From a virus: a stretch of 64,000 nt of DNA. A program made the translations under genes and the position numbers. Position 1 is the stretch's first letter. Every line of letters begins with the position of its first letter. Of the stretch, positions 15,114 through 21,059 are shown one piece after another. Location: IMG/VR virus record IMGVR_UViG_3300044922_000290, positions 32,432-96,431 of that record; one strand, 5' to 3'. Below the pieces are notes generated by a model that saw nothing but the letters and a program-made list of their open reading frames with translations, did no database searches and had not been told where the DNA came from.

Positions 15114-15308
15114 AAACTGTATCTATTTTTTGTTCAAATTTAGTGTACTTAATAAGTTCTCTAAGAATAGTTGGGTAATTTAATCCTGTTACTACCAAAG
15201 ATGGGCTAATAACAACTATTACAAAGAGAATTATTTTAAATGTCCAAACATATTATCTTCATTACTTTCAGGGTGTTTATAATTACCTGAACCTTCTATT
15301 TTTATCAT
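15097..15308 (-). CDS. small membrane protein split across two frames (possible -1 frameshift)
   Basis: Zero frame gives M-I-K-I-E-G-S-G-N-Y and 15 more residues, then stops at TAA (15231-15233). Immediately before that stop is T-TTA-AAA, the X-XXY-YYZ heptamer of -1 ribosomal slippage. The -1 frame continues without a stop for 46 codons: a hydrophobic helix (K-I-I-L-F-V-I-V-V-I-S-P-S-L-V-V) and a charged tail ending V-Y-V-K-T-K. The fusion would be about 70 residues, a one-helix membrane protein. No start codon exists in the second frame. A sequencing or natural indel in the A/T run is the simpler alternative. Confidence 0.45.
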
Positions 15309-15318
15309 AATTAATAAG

Positions 15319-15573
15319 TTAACCTATTATTCTTCTAATAGGTATAAAGTATGAAGAAGATTCTCCTAATATAGCCTCTTCTTGAAACCACTCCTCTTCC
15401 ATATAAGTTTGAGATTCAGGCCATTCTACTAAAGAATAACCATTTTGAGCAGTTTCTATAAATAAATTAACATTATCTAAAGTTTCTTTATCTTCAGGGT
15501 TATTTTTATCTAATCCTAATTCATCTATTCCTTGTCCTATTACTTCTATTGTATCTTCTAATTTTGTTTGCAT
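15319..15573 (-). CDS. acidic hypothetical protein, 84 aa
   Basis: Strongly acidic. Contains S-L-V-E-W-P-E-S-Q-T-Y-M-E-E-E-W-F and ends F-I-P-I-R-R-I-I-G. Small proteins with a V-E-W-P-E-S-Q segment recur in Bacteroidota phages. It might mimic DNA or bind a host protein, but this is only a guess from charge. Confidence 0.66.
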   Translation of the reverse strand: MQTKLEDTIEVIGQGIDELGLDKNNPEDKETLDNVNLFIETAQNGYSLVEWPESQTYMEEEWFQEEAILGESSSYFIPIRRIIG

Positions 15574-15584
15574 GTTGTCGTTAT

Positions 15585-15728
15585 TTAATAAGTATAATTA
15601 GGTGGTAAAGTAAACTCTGCTGGATTAGTATAATAAGCATATATATCTCCATCACTTTTTGGTTTAGGAAAATTAGCTCTACCAGTATTTGTTAAAATAT
15701 TATACCACCAATCTAATGCTTTTTTCAT
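15585..15728 (-). CDS. small hypothetical protein, 47 aa
   Basis: Clean ATG and TAA. The product starts M-K-K-A-L-D-W-W-Y-N-I-L-T and ends F-T-L-P-P-N-Y-T-Y, aromatic and proline rich. Natural amino acid pattern and tight fit support it. Function unknown. Confidence 0.6.
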   Translation of the reverse strand: MKKALDWWYNILTNTGRANFPKPKSDGDIYAYYTNPAEFTLPPNYTY

Positions 15729-15751
15729 AGTTGTATTATTTAATAAGTTAA

Positions 15752-15839
15752 AAACTATACTGAACAGTTTGTGGGTTTTCTGCGTATTTCCATACTAACC
15801 ATCCATTAACTGTTTTGCGGTTATCTATCAGTATAGTTT
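15752..15839 (-). ncRNA. 88-base segment closed by a 12-bp inverted repeat
   Basis: AAACTATACTGA (15752-15763) and TCAGTATAGTTT (15828-15839) pair perfectly. Nested inside are AACAGTT/AACTGTT, GGTT/AACC and GTAT-TTCC-ATAC, giving a long irregular rod. The same DNA, read leftward, has a 29-codon open stretch without ATG (residues like V-N-G-W-L-V-W-K-Y-A-E-N-P), so coding by an unusual start is also possible. Similar closed segments occur at 9.9, 17.2, 17.9 and 18.2 kb. Confidence 0.4.
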
Positions 15840-15865
15840 ATTGTTTAGGTCGAGGCCAACAATAT

Positions 15866-15940
15866 TTAAAGTATTTTAACAGCAATATATAGTAATACTA
15901 TAATTACTCCTATTATTTTCATTGAAATATTTGTTTTCAT
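15866..15940 (-). CDS. membrane microprotein, 24 aa, possibly frame-interrupted
   Basis: Starts M-K-T-N-I-S-M-K-I-I-G and is hydrophobic throughout, one membrane helix, ending V-K-I-L before TAA. In the +1 frame the reading continues after an A4 run with a plausible end (Y-F-K-Y-C-W-P-R-P-K-Q, stop at 15838-15840). Either the short form is the product, or a +1 slip or an indel separates the two parts. Confidence 0.4.
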   Translation of the reverse strand: MKTNISMKIIGVIIVLLYIAVKIL

Positions 15941-15942
15941 AG

Positions 15943-16161
15943 TTATATTAAATTTAATACTGGTGTAATACTATCACATACTTTTTTACCTAAAGGAGTT
16001 ATGTAATAATATATATTTTCAGAATCAGTTCTATCAATAAATTCTTTTTCTTTTAAATATACTATTATATTTGAATCAAATTTATCTCTTATTTGAACTG
16101 TATTGTATTTATGTCCTTTATTTTTTATAAATAATAAGGCTAAAAATTGTTCTTCATTCAT
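15943..16161 (-). CDS. small winged-helix-like protein, 72 aa
   Basis: Helix-rich first half followed by Y-Y-Y-I-T-P-L-G-K-K-V-C-D, the kind of beta-wing and L-G-K end found in small winged-helix regulators. That would suit a transcription regulator of phage or host genes, but the recognition helix cannot be confirmed. It begins 38 bases after the next upstream gene's stop. Confidence 0.58.
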   Translation of the reverse strand: MNEEQFLALLFIKNKGHKYNTVQIRDKFDSNIIVYLKEKEFIDRTDSENIYYYITPLGKKVCDSITPVLNLI

Positions 16162-16199
16162 AGTTAATAAGTTTATTTAAATCTTAAAAGCCATTTTAA

Positions 16200-16424
16200 C
16201 TAAAAATATGAATTTACTACTAAAAATCCTATAAATTCATAATTATCTCCAGTAGTCTCTGCTTCAACAGTATAATTATTAGTAACTGATAAAGTTTGAT
16301 AATGTTGATAAATCCATTTTTTAATAGAATCTTCAGTAAATTCTATATTAATTGTAAGCTCTTCAGTAAAATTAAATTTACCTCTAGGCTTATAGAATGT
16401 TATTTTTAGTTTAAATTCCTTCAT
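16200..16424 (-). CDS. hypothetical protein, 74 aa
   Basis: Mostly beta strands alternating charged and hydrophobic residues (F-K-L-K-I-T-F-Y-K, E-E-L-T-I-N-I-E-F), with one helix (S-I-K-K-W-I-Y-Q-H-Y). No known motif. A-rich leader and clean ATG. Confidence 0.62.
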   Translation of the reverse strand: MKEFKLKITFYKPRGKFNFTEELTINIEFTEDSIKKWIYQHYQTLSVTNNYTVEAETTGDNYEFIGFLVVNSYF

Positions 16425-16449
16425 AATAATAGTCTTTGAGGTTTGAATG

Positions 16450-16704
16450 TTATTTGTCTATTACTTGTTCATAATAATCAGCTGCTACTATTCCTGATGT
16501 CCACCAACCTATTAATACAGTATAAGCGTAGAACCAATTAGGGTCAGTAATAACTGATTGATAGTTAAACCATAACATACCAAATAATGATAGTATGAAG
16601 AATAAAGCTGCAAATACAGCTATAAAGATAATGAATAAGATGAAGTATTTCACGTTGTTTGTTTTTAGAGTTAATAAAAATAAAGTATCTGTGCTATTAT
16701 TCAT
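16450..16704 (-). CDS. membrane protein, 84 aa, two TM segments
   Basis: A long hydrophobic stretch at residues about 20-46 and a second at about 60-76 (Y-A-Y-T-V-L-I-G-W-W-T-S-G-I-V). The two are joined by a short polar loop. A hypothetical 14-codon ORF overlaps its start by ATGA. Role unknown; early phage membrane proteins can act in superinfection exclusion, but nothing proves it here. Confidence 0.62.
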   Translation of the reverse strand: MNNSTDTLFLLTLKTNNVKYFILFIIFIAVFAALFFILSLFGMLWFNYQSVITDPNWFYAYTVLIGWWTSGIVAADYYEQVIDK

Positions 16705-16745
16705 AGTATGAACCTATACACCAAGTTTCCTGATACTTTATGCAT
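16701..16745 (-). CDS. possible 14-aa microprotein
   Basis: M-H-K-V-S-G-N-L-V-Y-R-F-I-L then TGA. Its stop forms ATGA with the next gene and its ATG forms TAATG with the end of an upstream 31-codon open stretch. Such chained junctions are how real genes here are arranged, but the length makes chance likely. Confidence 0.2.
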   Translation of the reverse strand: MHKVSGNLVYRFIL

Positions 16746-16770
16746 TAATGTTCGCCATTTATGCTTAACG

Positions 16771-16844
16771 GTCTGTAACCTTTAGATTCTCCAAAGGTAG
16801 TGTTTCTAATGTATGTTATATAACAGACTTTCCATATACATTAG
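16771..16844 (-). ncRNA. intergenic segment with pseudoknot-like crossing stems
   Basis: GTCTGT (16771-16776) pairs with ACAGAC (16823-16828) around an inner hairpin ACCTTT/AAAGGT. CTAATGTAT (16806-16814) pairs with ATACATTAG (16836-16844). The first and last stems cross, so forming both gives a pseudoknot. The gap 16705-16849 also holds a 31-codon open stretch lacking ATG. A structured RNA is inferred. Confidence 0.35.
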
Positions 16845-16849
16845 CTAGA

Positions 16850-17155
16850 TTATTGCTCTGTTGATTGATTCTCAAAAGCATTAAGGTCAGATTCATCTAA
16901 ATAAAGAGAATAAAAATGAGCTTCTACAATCATTGAGGCTTCATCATAAGCCCATTGAAGTATATGGCTAGCATTATTATAATCCTTCATCTTTTTTAAG
17001 ATAGATAAATAAGGCGCAAAGTCTTTTTGTTCAAATTTATGAGCATTAAATGCCATATTTTGTACAAGAACACTTGCTGTAATAACCATATTCCATTTAT
17101 AAAGGTCGCCTAAATCTCTAAGCAACTCTTCTAATTTTGTTAATTCTTGTTTCAC
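16850..17155 (-). CDS. helical hypothetical protein, 101 aa (GTG start)
   Basis: The only sensible start is GTG (M-K-Q-E-L-T-K-L-E-E). The protein is helical throughout: L-L-R-D-L-G-D-L-Y-K-W-N at the start, then D-E-A-S-M-I-V-E-A-H-F-Y-S in the C-terminal part. No motif is recognisable. Soluble. Confidence 0.62.
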   Translation of the reverse strand: MKQELTKLEELLRDLGDLYKWNMVITASVLVQNMAFNAHKFEQKDFAPYLSILKKMKDYNNASHILQWAYDEASMIVEAHFYSLYLDESDLNAFENQSTEQ

Positions 17156-17187
17156 GTTTCTGTTTGTTTGAGTTAGTAATAAAATAA

Positions 17188-17282
17188 ACTATAGTACTAT
17201 CAACAGTCTTCAAGTTACTTTATGAAGCTCTAAGTTTAAGCTGAAGAATATACCAATGGTTATACTCTTGTCATACTATAGT
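17188..17282 (-). ncRNA. 95-base segment closed by a 9-bp inverted repeat
   Basis: ACTATAGTA (17188-17196) pairs with TACTATAGT (17274-17282). Inside is a 9-bp hairpin (17244-17269) whose one imperfect pair is a G-U wobble on the leftward strand but a mismatch on the other, pointing to a leftward RNA. CTTCA/TGAAG and AGCT/AGCT stems fill the rest. The whole gap 17156-17432 has no confident gene; an 18-codon ATG frame (17296-17352, starting M-K-T-I-V-C-S-E-T-W) is the best candidate. Confidence 0.4.
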
Positions 17283-17384
17283 AGTAATTGTAATTCTATC
17301 GTACTCTAAATGGAACTTCAATCCACGTCTCTGAGCATACAATAGTTTTCATAGGTTATTTAAGCCTACTATTACAAGTAAGAA

Positions 17385-17425
17385 AGTTCACCCAAAACTG
17401 ACATTACATCAATCTCAGGTGAACT
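17385..17425 (-). terminator. 8-bp stem-loop after the 116-aa gene
   Basis: AGTTCACC and GGTGAACT pair perfectly around a 25-base loop, just past the stop of the 116-aa gene on the leftward strand. The following bases are TTCTTACTT, a weak U-rich tail. A terminator or RNA-end stabiliser is likely. Confidence 0.4.
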
Positions 17426-17432
17426 CAAAGAG

Positions 17433-17783
17433 TTAATTTTCTAAGTGAGATATATGCTCTTTATACATCATTTGATCATATACATCTGTTGAAGTACGAG
17501 TTTTTAAATAAATCAAGGCTTTATTTTTTAAGTTCTCTTTTTCATTAGATATATCTAAGTTCAAATGCTCTTTTAACTGTTTACTTGTTAGTAATCCCTG
17601 ATATTTACCATTTCGGTAGATTTCAGCAGCTAGAAAAGGTTTTGATATAAAAGCAAATTGTTCTTCTCCACTTAACCAGTCTTTCCAAATATGTTCTTGG
17701 TACGTATGAACTGGTAATAATAGACTTAAAACTATTTTAAGGTCTATATCATTTTTTGGTTGGATTGTTTCTGTAAAAGTCAT
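17433..17783 (-). CDS. hypothetical early protein, 116 aa
   Basis: The ATG giving M-T-F-T-E-T-I-Q-P is preferred; a GTG 33 bases upstream would extend into the noncoding block. The protein is soluble, with W-K-D-W-L-S-G-E-E-Q-F-A-F and R-N-G-K-Y-Q-G-L-L-T-S-K-Q-L-K. It is the second gene of the leftward operon after about 590 noncoding bases. No family recognised. Confidence 0.65.
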   Translation of the reverse strand: MTFTETIQPKNDIDLKIVLSLLLPVHTYQEHIWKDWLSGEEQFAFISKPFLAAEIYRNGKYQGLLTSKQLKEHLNLDISNEKENLKNKALIYLKTRTSTDVYDQMMYKEHISHLEN

Positions 17784-17877
17784 TGTTATGTTTTTTGAGT
17801 TTGAGCTACCATGCACTCCTTGTATTTATCATTGTTTATACTCTATGAAAGGAACATAAAAGAGTTAATAATCCCTC

Positions 17878-18045
17878 TGCACTCAGTTGTAATACACGAG
17901 ACTATCCGACCTGTCTCTCACGGTTTGATGTATTACAACTGCTCACCCTTGGGAAGTGAGTTATGGTGCATTAATTATGAAGGTTATCTGAACACCTACA
18001 AACGCCAGTAGCTTACTGGATAGACACGAGGTTAAAGGAATCGTG
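17878..18045 (-). ncRNA. candidate structured RNA with three-way junction
   Basis: TGCAC (17878-17882) pairs with GTGCA (17966-17970) and encloses two hairpins. One is a perfect 13-bp stem (17884-17896 with 17929-17941) topped by GAGAC/GTCTC. The other is CTCAC/GTGAG (17942-17960). Two more hairpins follow: CCAGTA-GCT-TACTGG (18005-18019) and CACGA/TCGTG (18025-18045). No leftward gene covers this block. Strand is inferred from the surrounding transcription. Large phage noncoding RNAs exist, but I cannot match this one to a class. Confidence 0.5.
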
Positions 18046-18143
18046 ACAATACTTTATTGCTATAATATTATAAGATAAACAGGGTAAAATACTACAGTTT
18101 TCAGGATGTTGGAAAGGATAGTTGGTAATCCATTATAACAAAT

Positions 18144-18159
18144 TGTTCCACGTGAAACA
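18144..18159. promoter_or_regulatory. parS-type ParB binding site
   Basis: TGTTCCACGTGAAACA is identical to a standard bacterial parS site (consensus TGTTNCACGTGAAACA), which chromosomal ParB recognises across most bacterial phyla. A 16-base match in an AT-rich genome is very unlikely by chance, and it lies in the noncoding region between the two arms. No second copy was seen in the window. It could let the phage genome bind host ParB, or be bound by a phage factor. Confidence 0.75.
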
Positions 18160-18205
18160 TTACATAATGTATTGACTATCAACACTTTCAGAAGAAAATT
18201 AATAA

Positions 18206-18295
18206 ACTATAGCATTAGTAGTGGCCTTGATTATATCTAACATCATTTCACCGTTAAATATAAATGTACCCTCCTAAAACACCTAATACTATAGT
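18206..18295 (-). ncRNA. 90-base segment closed by a 12-bp inverted repeat
   Basis: ACTATAGCATTA (18206-18217) faces TAATACTATAGT (18284-18295). Eleven of twelve positions are Watson-Crick. The remaining one is a G-U wobble on the leftward strand and a C-A mismatch on the rightward strand, so a leftward RNA is favoured. The interior has an ATG-less open stretch of about 24 codons. It matches the other closed segments of this arm in length and in its ACTATA arm. Confidence 0.4.
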
Positions 18296-18333
18296 CTATT
18301 AATAGTGTAGCACATAGTGCTTAGAGAAGAATA

Positions 18334-18351
18334 AACTCCCCGTAGGGAGTT
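18334..18351 (-). terminator. hairpin with UNCG tetraloop after the first leftward gene
   Basis: On the leftward strand AACTCCC-TACG-GGGAGTT forms a 7-bp stem capped by C(UACG)G, an exceptionally stable tetraloop, followed by TATTCTTCTCT. It lies 24 bases past the stop of the first leftward gene. It is probably a partial terminator or a 3'-end stabiliser for that gene's message. Confidence 0.55.
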
Positions 18352-18374
18352 ATATCTCAAGATGATTAAAGGGA

Positions 18375-18653
18375 CTATTCGTCCCTTTTCATCATCAATG
18401 TGTTGCAGGTAACCTCTTTTACCTCACCATTATCATCTGTAATCTCTACCTGTCTTGGGATTACAGTGAAATGTGCTACATTAATGTCCATTGTAGCACC
18501 CTTATTTTCCTGATTATCCAATGAAATGTAGAAGGTTAGTTTACGTGAGATACTGTTATTCTCACCTACTTTCTGAGTAGTGTTAGTAACAATCTTGGTG
18601 AAAAACTTACCTGAAAGGTCTGACTTGCGTGAAAATTCTACTGTAAATAGCAT
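18375..18653 (-). CDS. first leftward gene, hypothetical beta-rich protein, 92 aa
   Basis: Beta-strand-rich (F-T-V-E-F-S-R-K, L-T-F-Y-I-S-L-D-N, A-H-F-T-V-I-P-R-Q-V-E-I), ending M-M-K-R-D-E. It is nearest to the divergent promoter region and has codons like the highly expressed genes, so it is probably one of the first and most abundant early proteins. A hairpin sits in its leader and another after its stop. No family recognised. Confidence 0.7.
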   Translation of the reverse strand: MLFTVEFSRKSDLSGKFFTKIVTNTTQKVGENNSISRKLTFYISLDNQENKGATMDINVAHFTVIPRQVEITDDNGEVKEVTCNTLMMKRDE

Positions 18654-18701
18654 AAGCTGCGGATTTATTAAGTTTGTTTATAGAACACGGTGGATGAGTT
18701 T

Positions 18702-18723
18702 CCCCGCTGAACTTATGAGGGGG
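18702..18723 (-). promoter_or_regulatory. leader hairpin of the first leftward gene
   Basis: CCCC and GGGG runs 18702-18705 and 18719-18723 can pair in the 5' leader about 50 bases before the ATG. G/C runs are rare in this DNA, so the element stands out. It may protect or regulate the early message. Confidence 0.35.
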
Positions 18724-18793
18724 TGTTGTTTGGGGCTGGAACTTAATTCACTACACATACACCATTTCAAAAAATATTTCCAAAAATTTTTAG

Positions 18794-18832
18794 TGGGGGG
18801 TATCAAATATCCTATATAAACATGGGGGGTAT
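18794..18832. promoter_or_regulatory. two direct TGGGGGGTAT repeats in the divergent promoter region
   Basis: TGGGGGGTAT occurs at 18794-18803 and 18823-18832, 29 bases apart, nearly three helical turns. Between them, on the leftward strand, is GATATTTG, one base off the Bacteroidota -7 element. Six-G runs are unusual in this AT-rich genome. A pair of operator sites controlling the early promoter is inferred. Confidence 0.4.
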
Positions 18833-18852
18833 GTTTTTTATTTTAGTAACTT

Positions 18853-18885
18853 TTTTGTACCTTGCAAGTATAATTGCTATAAAAT
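18853..18885 (+). promoter_or_regulatory. possible promoter for the peptidase-like gene
   Basis: TTTTG (18853-18857) is followed after 20 bases by TATAAAAT (18878-18885), a weak Bacteroidota-type promoter, ending nine bases before the ATG. The -7 element lacks TTTG, so confidence is low. Confidence 0.3.
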
Positions 18886-18894
18886 AATAAGCGA

Positions 18895-19239
18895 ATGCAC
18901 AAATTACATATACCTATATACGAAATACCTTTATTTGTGTATATAGGATACCCACCTGAAGGTATTAGAAAGAAGTATAATATAGATCCAGGGTTAGATG
19001 CAGTAGCTGCTGTACATGAAATAGAAGGTGCACTTTTAGTATGGTTTCACCCAACAGAATTTATACCATCTTTAGTAGCACATGAAGTAATACATCTTAA
19101 GAACTTGATATTCACACATATATCTTTTAAACAAGATCCTACAAATGATGAAGCAGAAGCTTATCTTGTAGAATACTTAGTAAAAGAAATAGAGAAAGTT
19201 TTCAAAAAATACAACCTTTCTCAGAAAAAAGTAGTATAA
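18895..19239 (+). CDS. HExxH zinc metallopeptidase-like protein, 114 aa
   Basis: First gene of the right arm. H-E-V-I-H at residues 63-67 within V-A-H-E-V-I-H-L, plus a downstream N-D-E-A-E-A-Y-L (84-91) that can supply the third ligand, fit a small gluzincin-like peptidase. Similar small HExxH proteins occur in Bacteroidota phages, and some resemble ImmA or SprT-like enzymes. There is no signal peptide, so it would act in the cytoplasm, perhaps cutting a host regulator. It has its own terminator and sits next to the phage chaperonin genes. Confidence 0.65.
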   Translation: MHKLHIPIYEIPLFVYIGYPPEGIRKKYNIDPGLDAVAAVHEIEGALLVWFHPTEFIPSLVAHEVIHLKNLIFTHISFKQDPTNDEAEAYLVEYLVKEIEKVFKKYNLSQKKVV

Positions 19240-19324
19240 TTGCACCAATATAACTTCAATCCCCTATTAAAAGTCGGAAGATTGTTGGATCAGGTAAATT
19301 GATAATCAGTTACTTAATAACTTT

Positions 19325-19400
19325 AGAAGTTTAGTTTTGACTTCTCCATTTAAGGTTTTGACCCCTTCCCTTAAATTGGTTCTTTTTAAAGGGGTTTTTC
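19325..19400 (+). terminator. terminator with competing or pseudoknot stems before groEL
   Basis: ACCCCTT (19361-19367) pairs with AAGGGGT (19389-19395), followed by a T-run: a rho-independent terminator for the peptidase gene. A perfect 8-bp hairpin, ATTTAAGG/CCTTAAAT (19348-19376), holds the left arm of the terminator in its loop. A third stem AGAAGT/ACTTCT lies just upstream. The overlap permits either a pseudoknot or a switch between two folds. Confidence 0.6.
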
Positions 19401-19441
19401 TTAACAATCTGTTTTTTCTGCGAAAAAACTTATAAATTCCC

Positions 19442-19471
19442 TTGTTTATCTAAAAATAATACCTATATTTG
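19442..19471 (+). promoter_or_regulatory. strong Bacteroidota promoter for groEL-groES
   Basis: TTG (19442-19444), 19 bases, then TATATTTG (19464-19471) is a full match to the Bacteroidota housekeeping promoter. It lies downstream of the terminator and 17 bases before the groEL ATG, so the chaperonin operon has its own transcription, read by the host RNA polymerase. Confidence 0.75.
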
Positions 19472-19488
19472 CTCAAAACAATTCAAAA

Positions 19489-21054
19489 ATGAGCAAAATA
19501 ATAGAATTTCACACAAGATCCCTCCAGAAAGGTGCTAACATTTTAGCAAATGCAGTAAAAGGTACTCTTGGCCCACAAGGAAGGAATGTAATTCTTTCAC
19601 GTCAATTCAATGCACCACACATTACTAAAGATGGTGTTAGTGTAGCTTCTTCAATAAAGCTTGAAGATCCAAATGAAAATCTTGGAGCACAACTTTTACA
19701 GGAGATAGCTAACAAAACACTAGAAGTCTCAGGAGATGGTACTACTACAAGTATTGTTTTAGCACAAACCATTCTTAATGAAGGACTAAGACTAATAGCT
19801 GAAGGCACAAATCCTGTAAAACTAAAGAAAGGTATAGAGCTAGCAACAGTAGAAGCTATACAATCTATTAAATCACAATCACTACTATTACAATCAGATT
19901 CTATTCTTAATGTAGCTACTATATCAGCTAATAATGACTTTACTATAGGTAAACTAATAGCTGATGCTGTAAATCTAGTAGGAGAAGAAGGTTTAATTAC
20001 AGTTGAAGAATCAAGGTCTACTGAAACATACATAGAAGTTACAGAAGGACTAAAGATAGATAAAGGGTACATTTCACCTTACTTTGTTACTGATCCTAAT
20101 AAGATGGTAGTAGAATACCAGAATGCACTTATCCTGATTACAGATGAGAAGATAACAGCTACTACTCAAATACTTAAGTACTTAGAAGCTTGTGTAAAAG
20201 AACAAAGAGCTCTTATTATTATCTGTGAAGACTTATTAGATGAAGCTCTTTCTACTCTTGTAGTAAACAGAATGAAAGGTATCAAAGTAGCAGCTATCAA
20301 AGCTCCTGCACATGGTGACCACAAGAAAGAACTATTACAGGATATAGCTACAATAACTGGTGGTCTATATATTACTCAAGATAAAGGATTATCACTAGAA
20401 TCTTCTCAACTATCTTCTTTAGGACAATCAGATGTTAAAATCTTTAAAGACTCTACCACTCTTATTAATGGTAAAGGCAAGAAAGAAGACATACTTATCA
20501 GAGTATCTCAAATTAAAGAACAAGCTAAACACGCTGAATTACAGTTTGACCAAGATAGGCTAACCAAGAGAGCACAGAAACTTTCAGGAGGAGCAGCTGT
20601 ATTATATGTAGGAGCAACAACTGAAACAGAGTTAAAAGAAAAAGCTGATAGAATAGATGATGCACTTTGTGCTACAAAAGCTGCAATAGCTGAAGGTATA
20701 GTACCAGGAGGAGGAACAGCATTTATAAAAGCAATAGCTTCTATCTCTTCTTCAAAAGATAAAGACATTCAGTCAGGTATTGACTTAATAAAGAAAGCAT
20801 TAGAAGCACCTCTTCGTCAAATACTTCAAAATGCAGGACTAGAAGAAGATACTATTATTTCTAAAGTAAAGAAAGGCAAACAGTTTAATGCCAAGTCAGA
20901 ACAATATGAAGATCTATTAGTTTCAGGAGTAATAGACCCAACAAAAGTAGTAAGAGTAGCCTTGGAAAACGCATCATCAGTATGTGCACTATTCCTAACT
21001 ACTTCTTGTGTAGTAGCAGAAAAATATATAGAAACCCCAATGAACTTTAATTAA
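19489..21054 (+). CDS. groEL: chaperonin GroEL, phage-encoded
   Basis: A complete 60-kDa chaperonin subunit, 521 residues. It would form rings that fold proteins in the cytoplasm using ATP, with the GroES made next door. Key parts are intact: nucleotide-site T-K-D-G-V-S-V (47-53), G-D-G-T-T-T (82-87), T-I-S-A-N near 145, and the catalytic-Asp region D-A-L-C-A-T near 390. The apical G-Y-I-S-P-Y-F stretch that helps bind clients and GroES is kept. The C-terminal G-G-M tail of bacterial GroEL is missing; it ends T-P-M-N-F-N. Codons match the phage core, so acquisition is not recent. A capsid or tail protein is the likely client, by analogy with T4 gp31. Confidence 0.97.
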   Translation: MSKIIEFHTRSLQKGANILANAVKGTLGPQGRNVILSRQFNAPHITKDGVSVASSIKLEDPNENLGAQLLQEIANKTLEVSGDGTTTSIVLAQTILNEGLRLIAEGTNPVKLKKGIELATVEAIQSIKSQSLLLQSDSILNVATISANNDFTIGKLIADAVNLVGEEGLITVEESRSTETYIEVTEGLKIDKGYISPYFVTDPNKMVVEYQNALILITDEKITATTQILKYLEACVKEQRALIIICEDLLDEALSTLVVNRMKGIKVAAIKAPAHGDHKKELLQDIATITGGLYITQDKGLSLESSQLSSLGQSDVKIFKDSTTLINGKGKKEDILIRVSQIKEQAKHAELQFDQDRLTKRAQKLSGGAAVLYVGATTETELKEKADRIDDALCATKAAIAEGIVPGGGTAFIKAIASISSSKDKDIQSGIDLIKKALEAPLRQILQNAGLEEDTIISKVKKGKQFNAKSEQYEDLLVSGVIDPTKVVRVALENASSVCALFLTTSCVVAEKYIETPMNFN

Positions 21055-21059
21055 TTAAT

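Noticed and set aside
17811-18011. Rightward 66-codon open frame in the switch region
   Set aside because: It runs through perfect hairpins, uses codons unlike the phage core, and lies inside a leftward transcription zone. The structure explains the sequence better.
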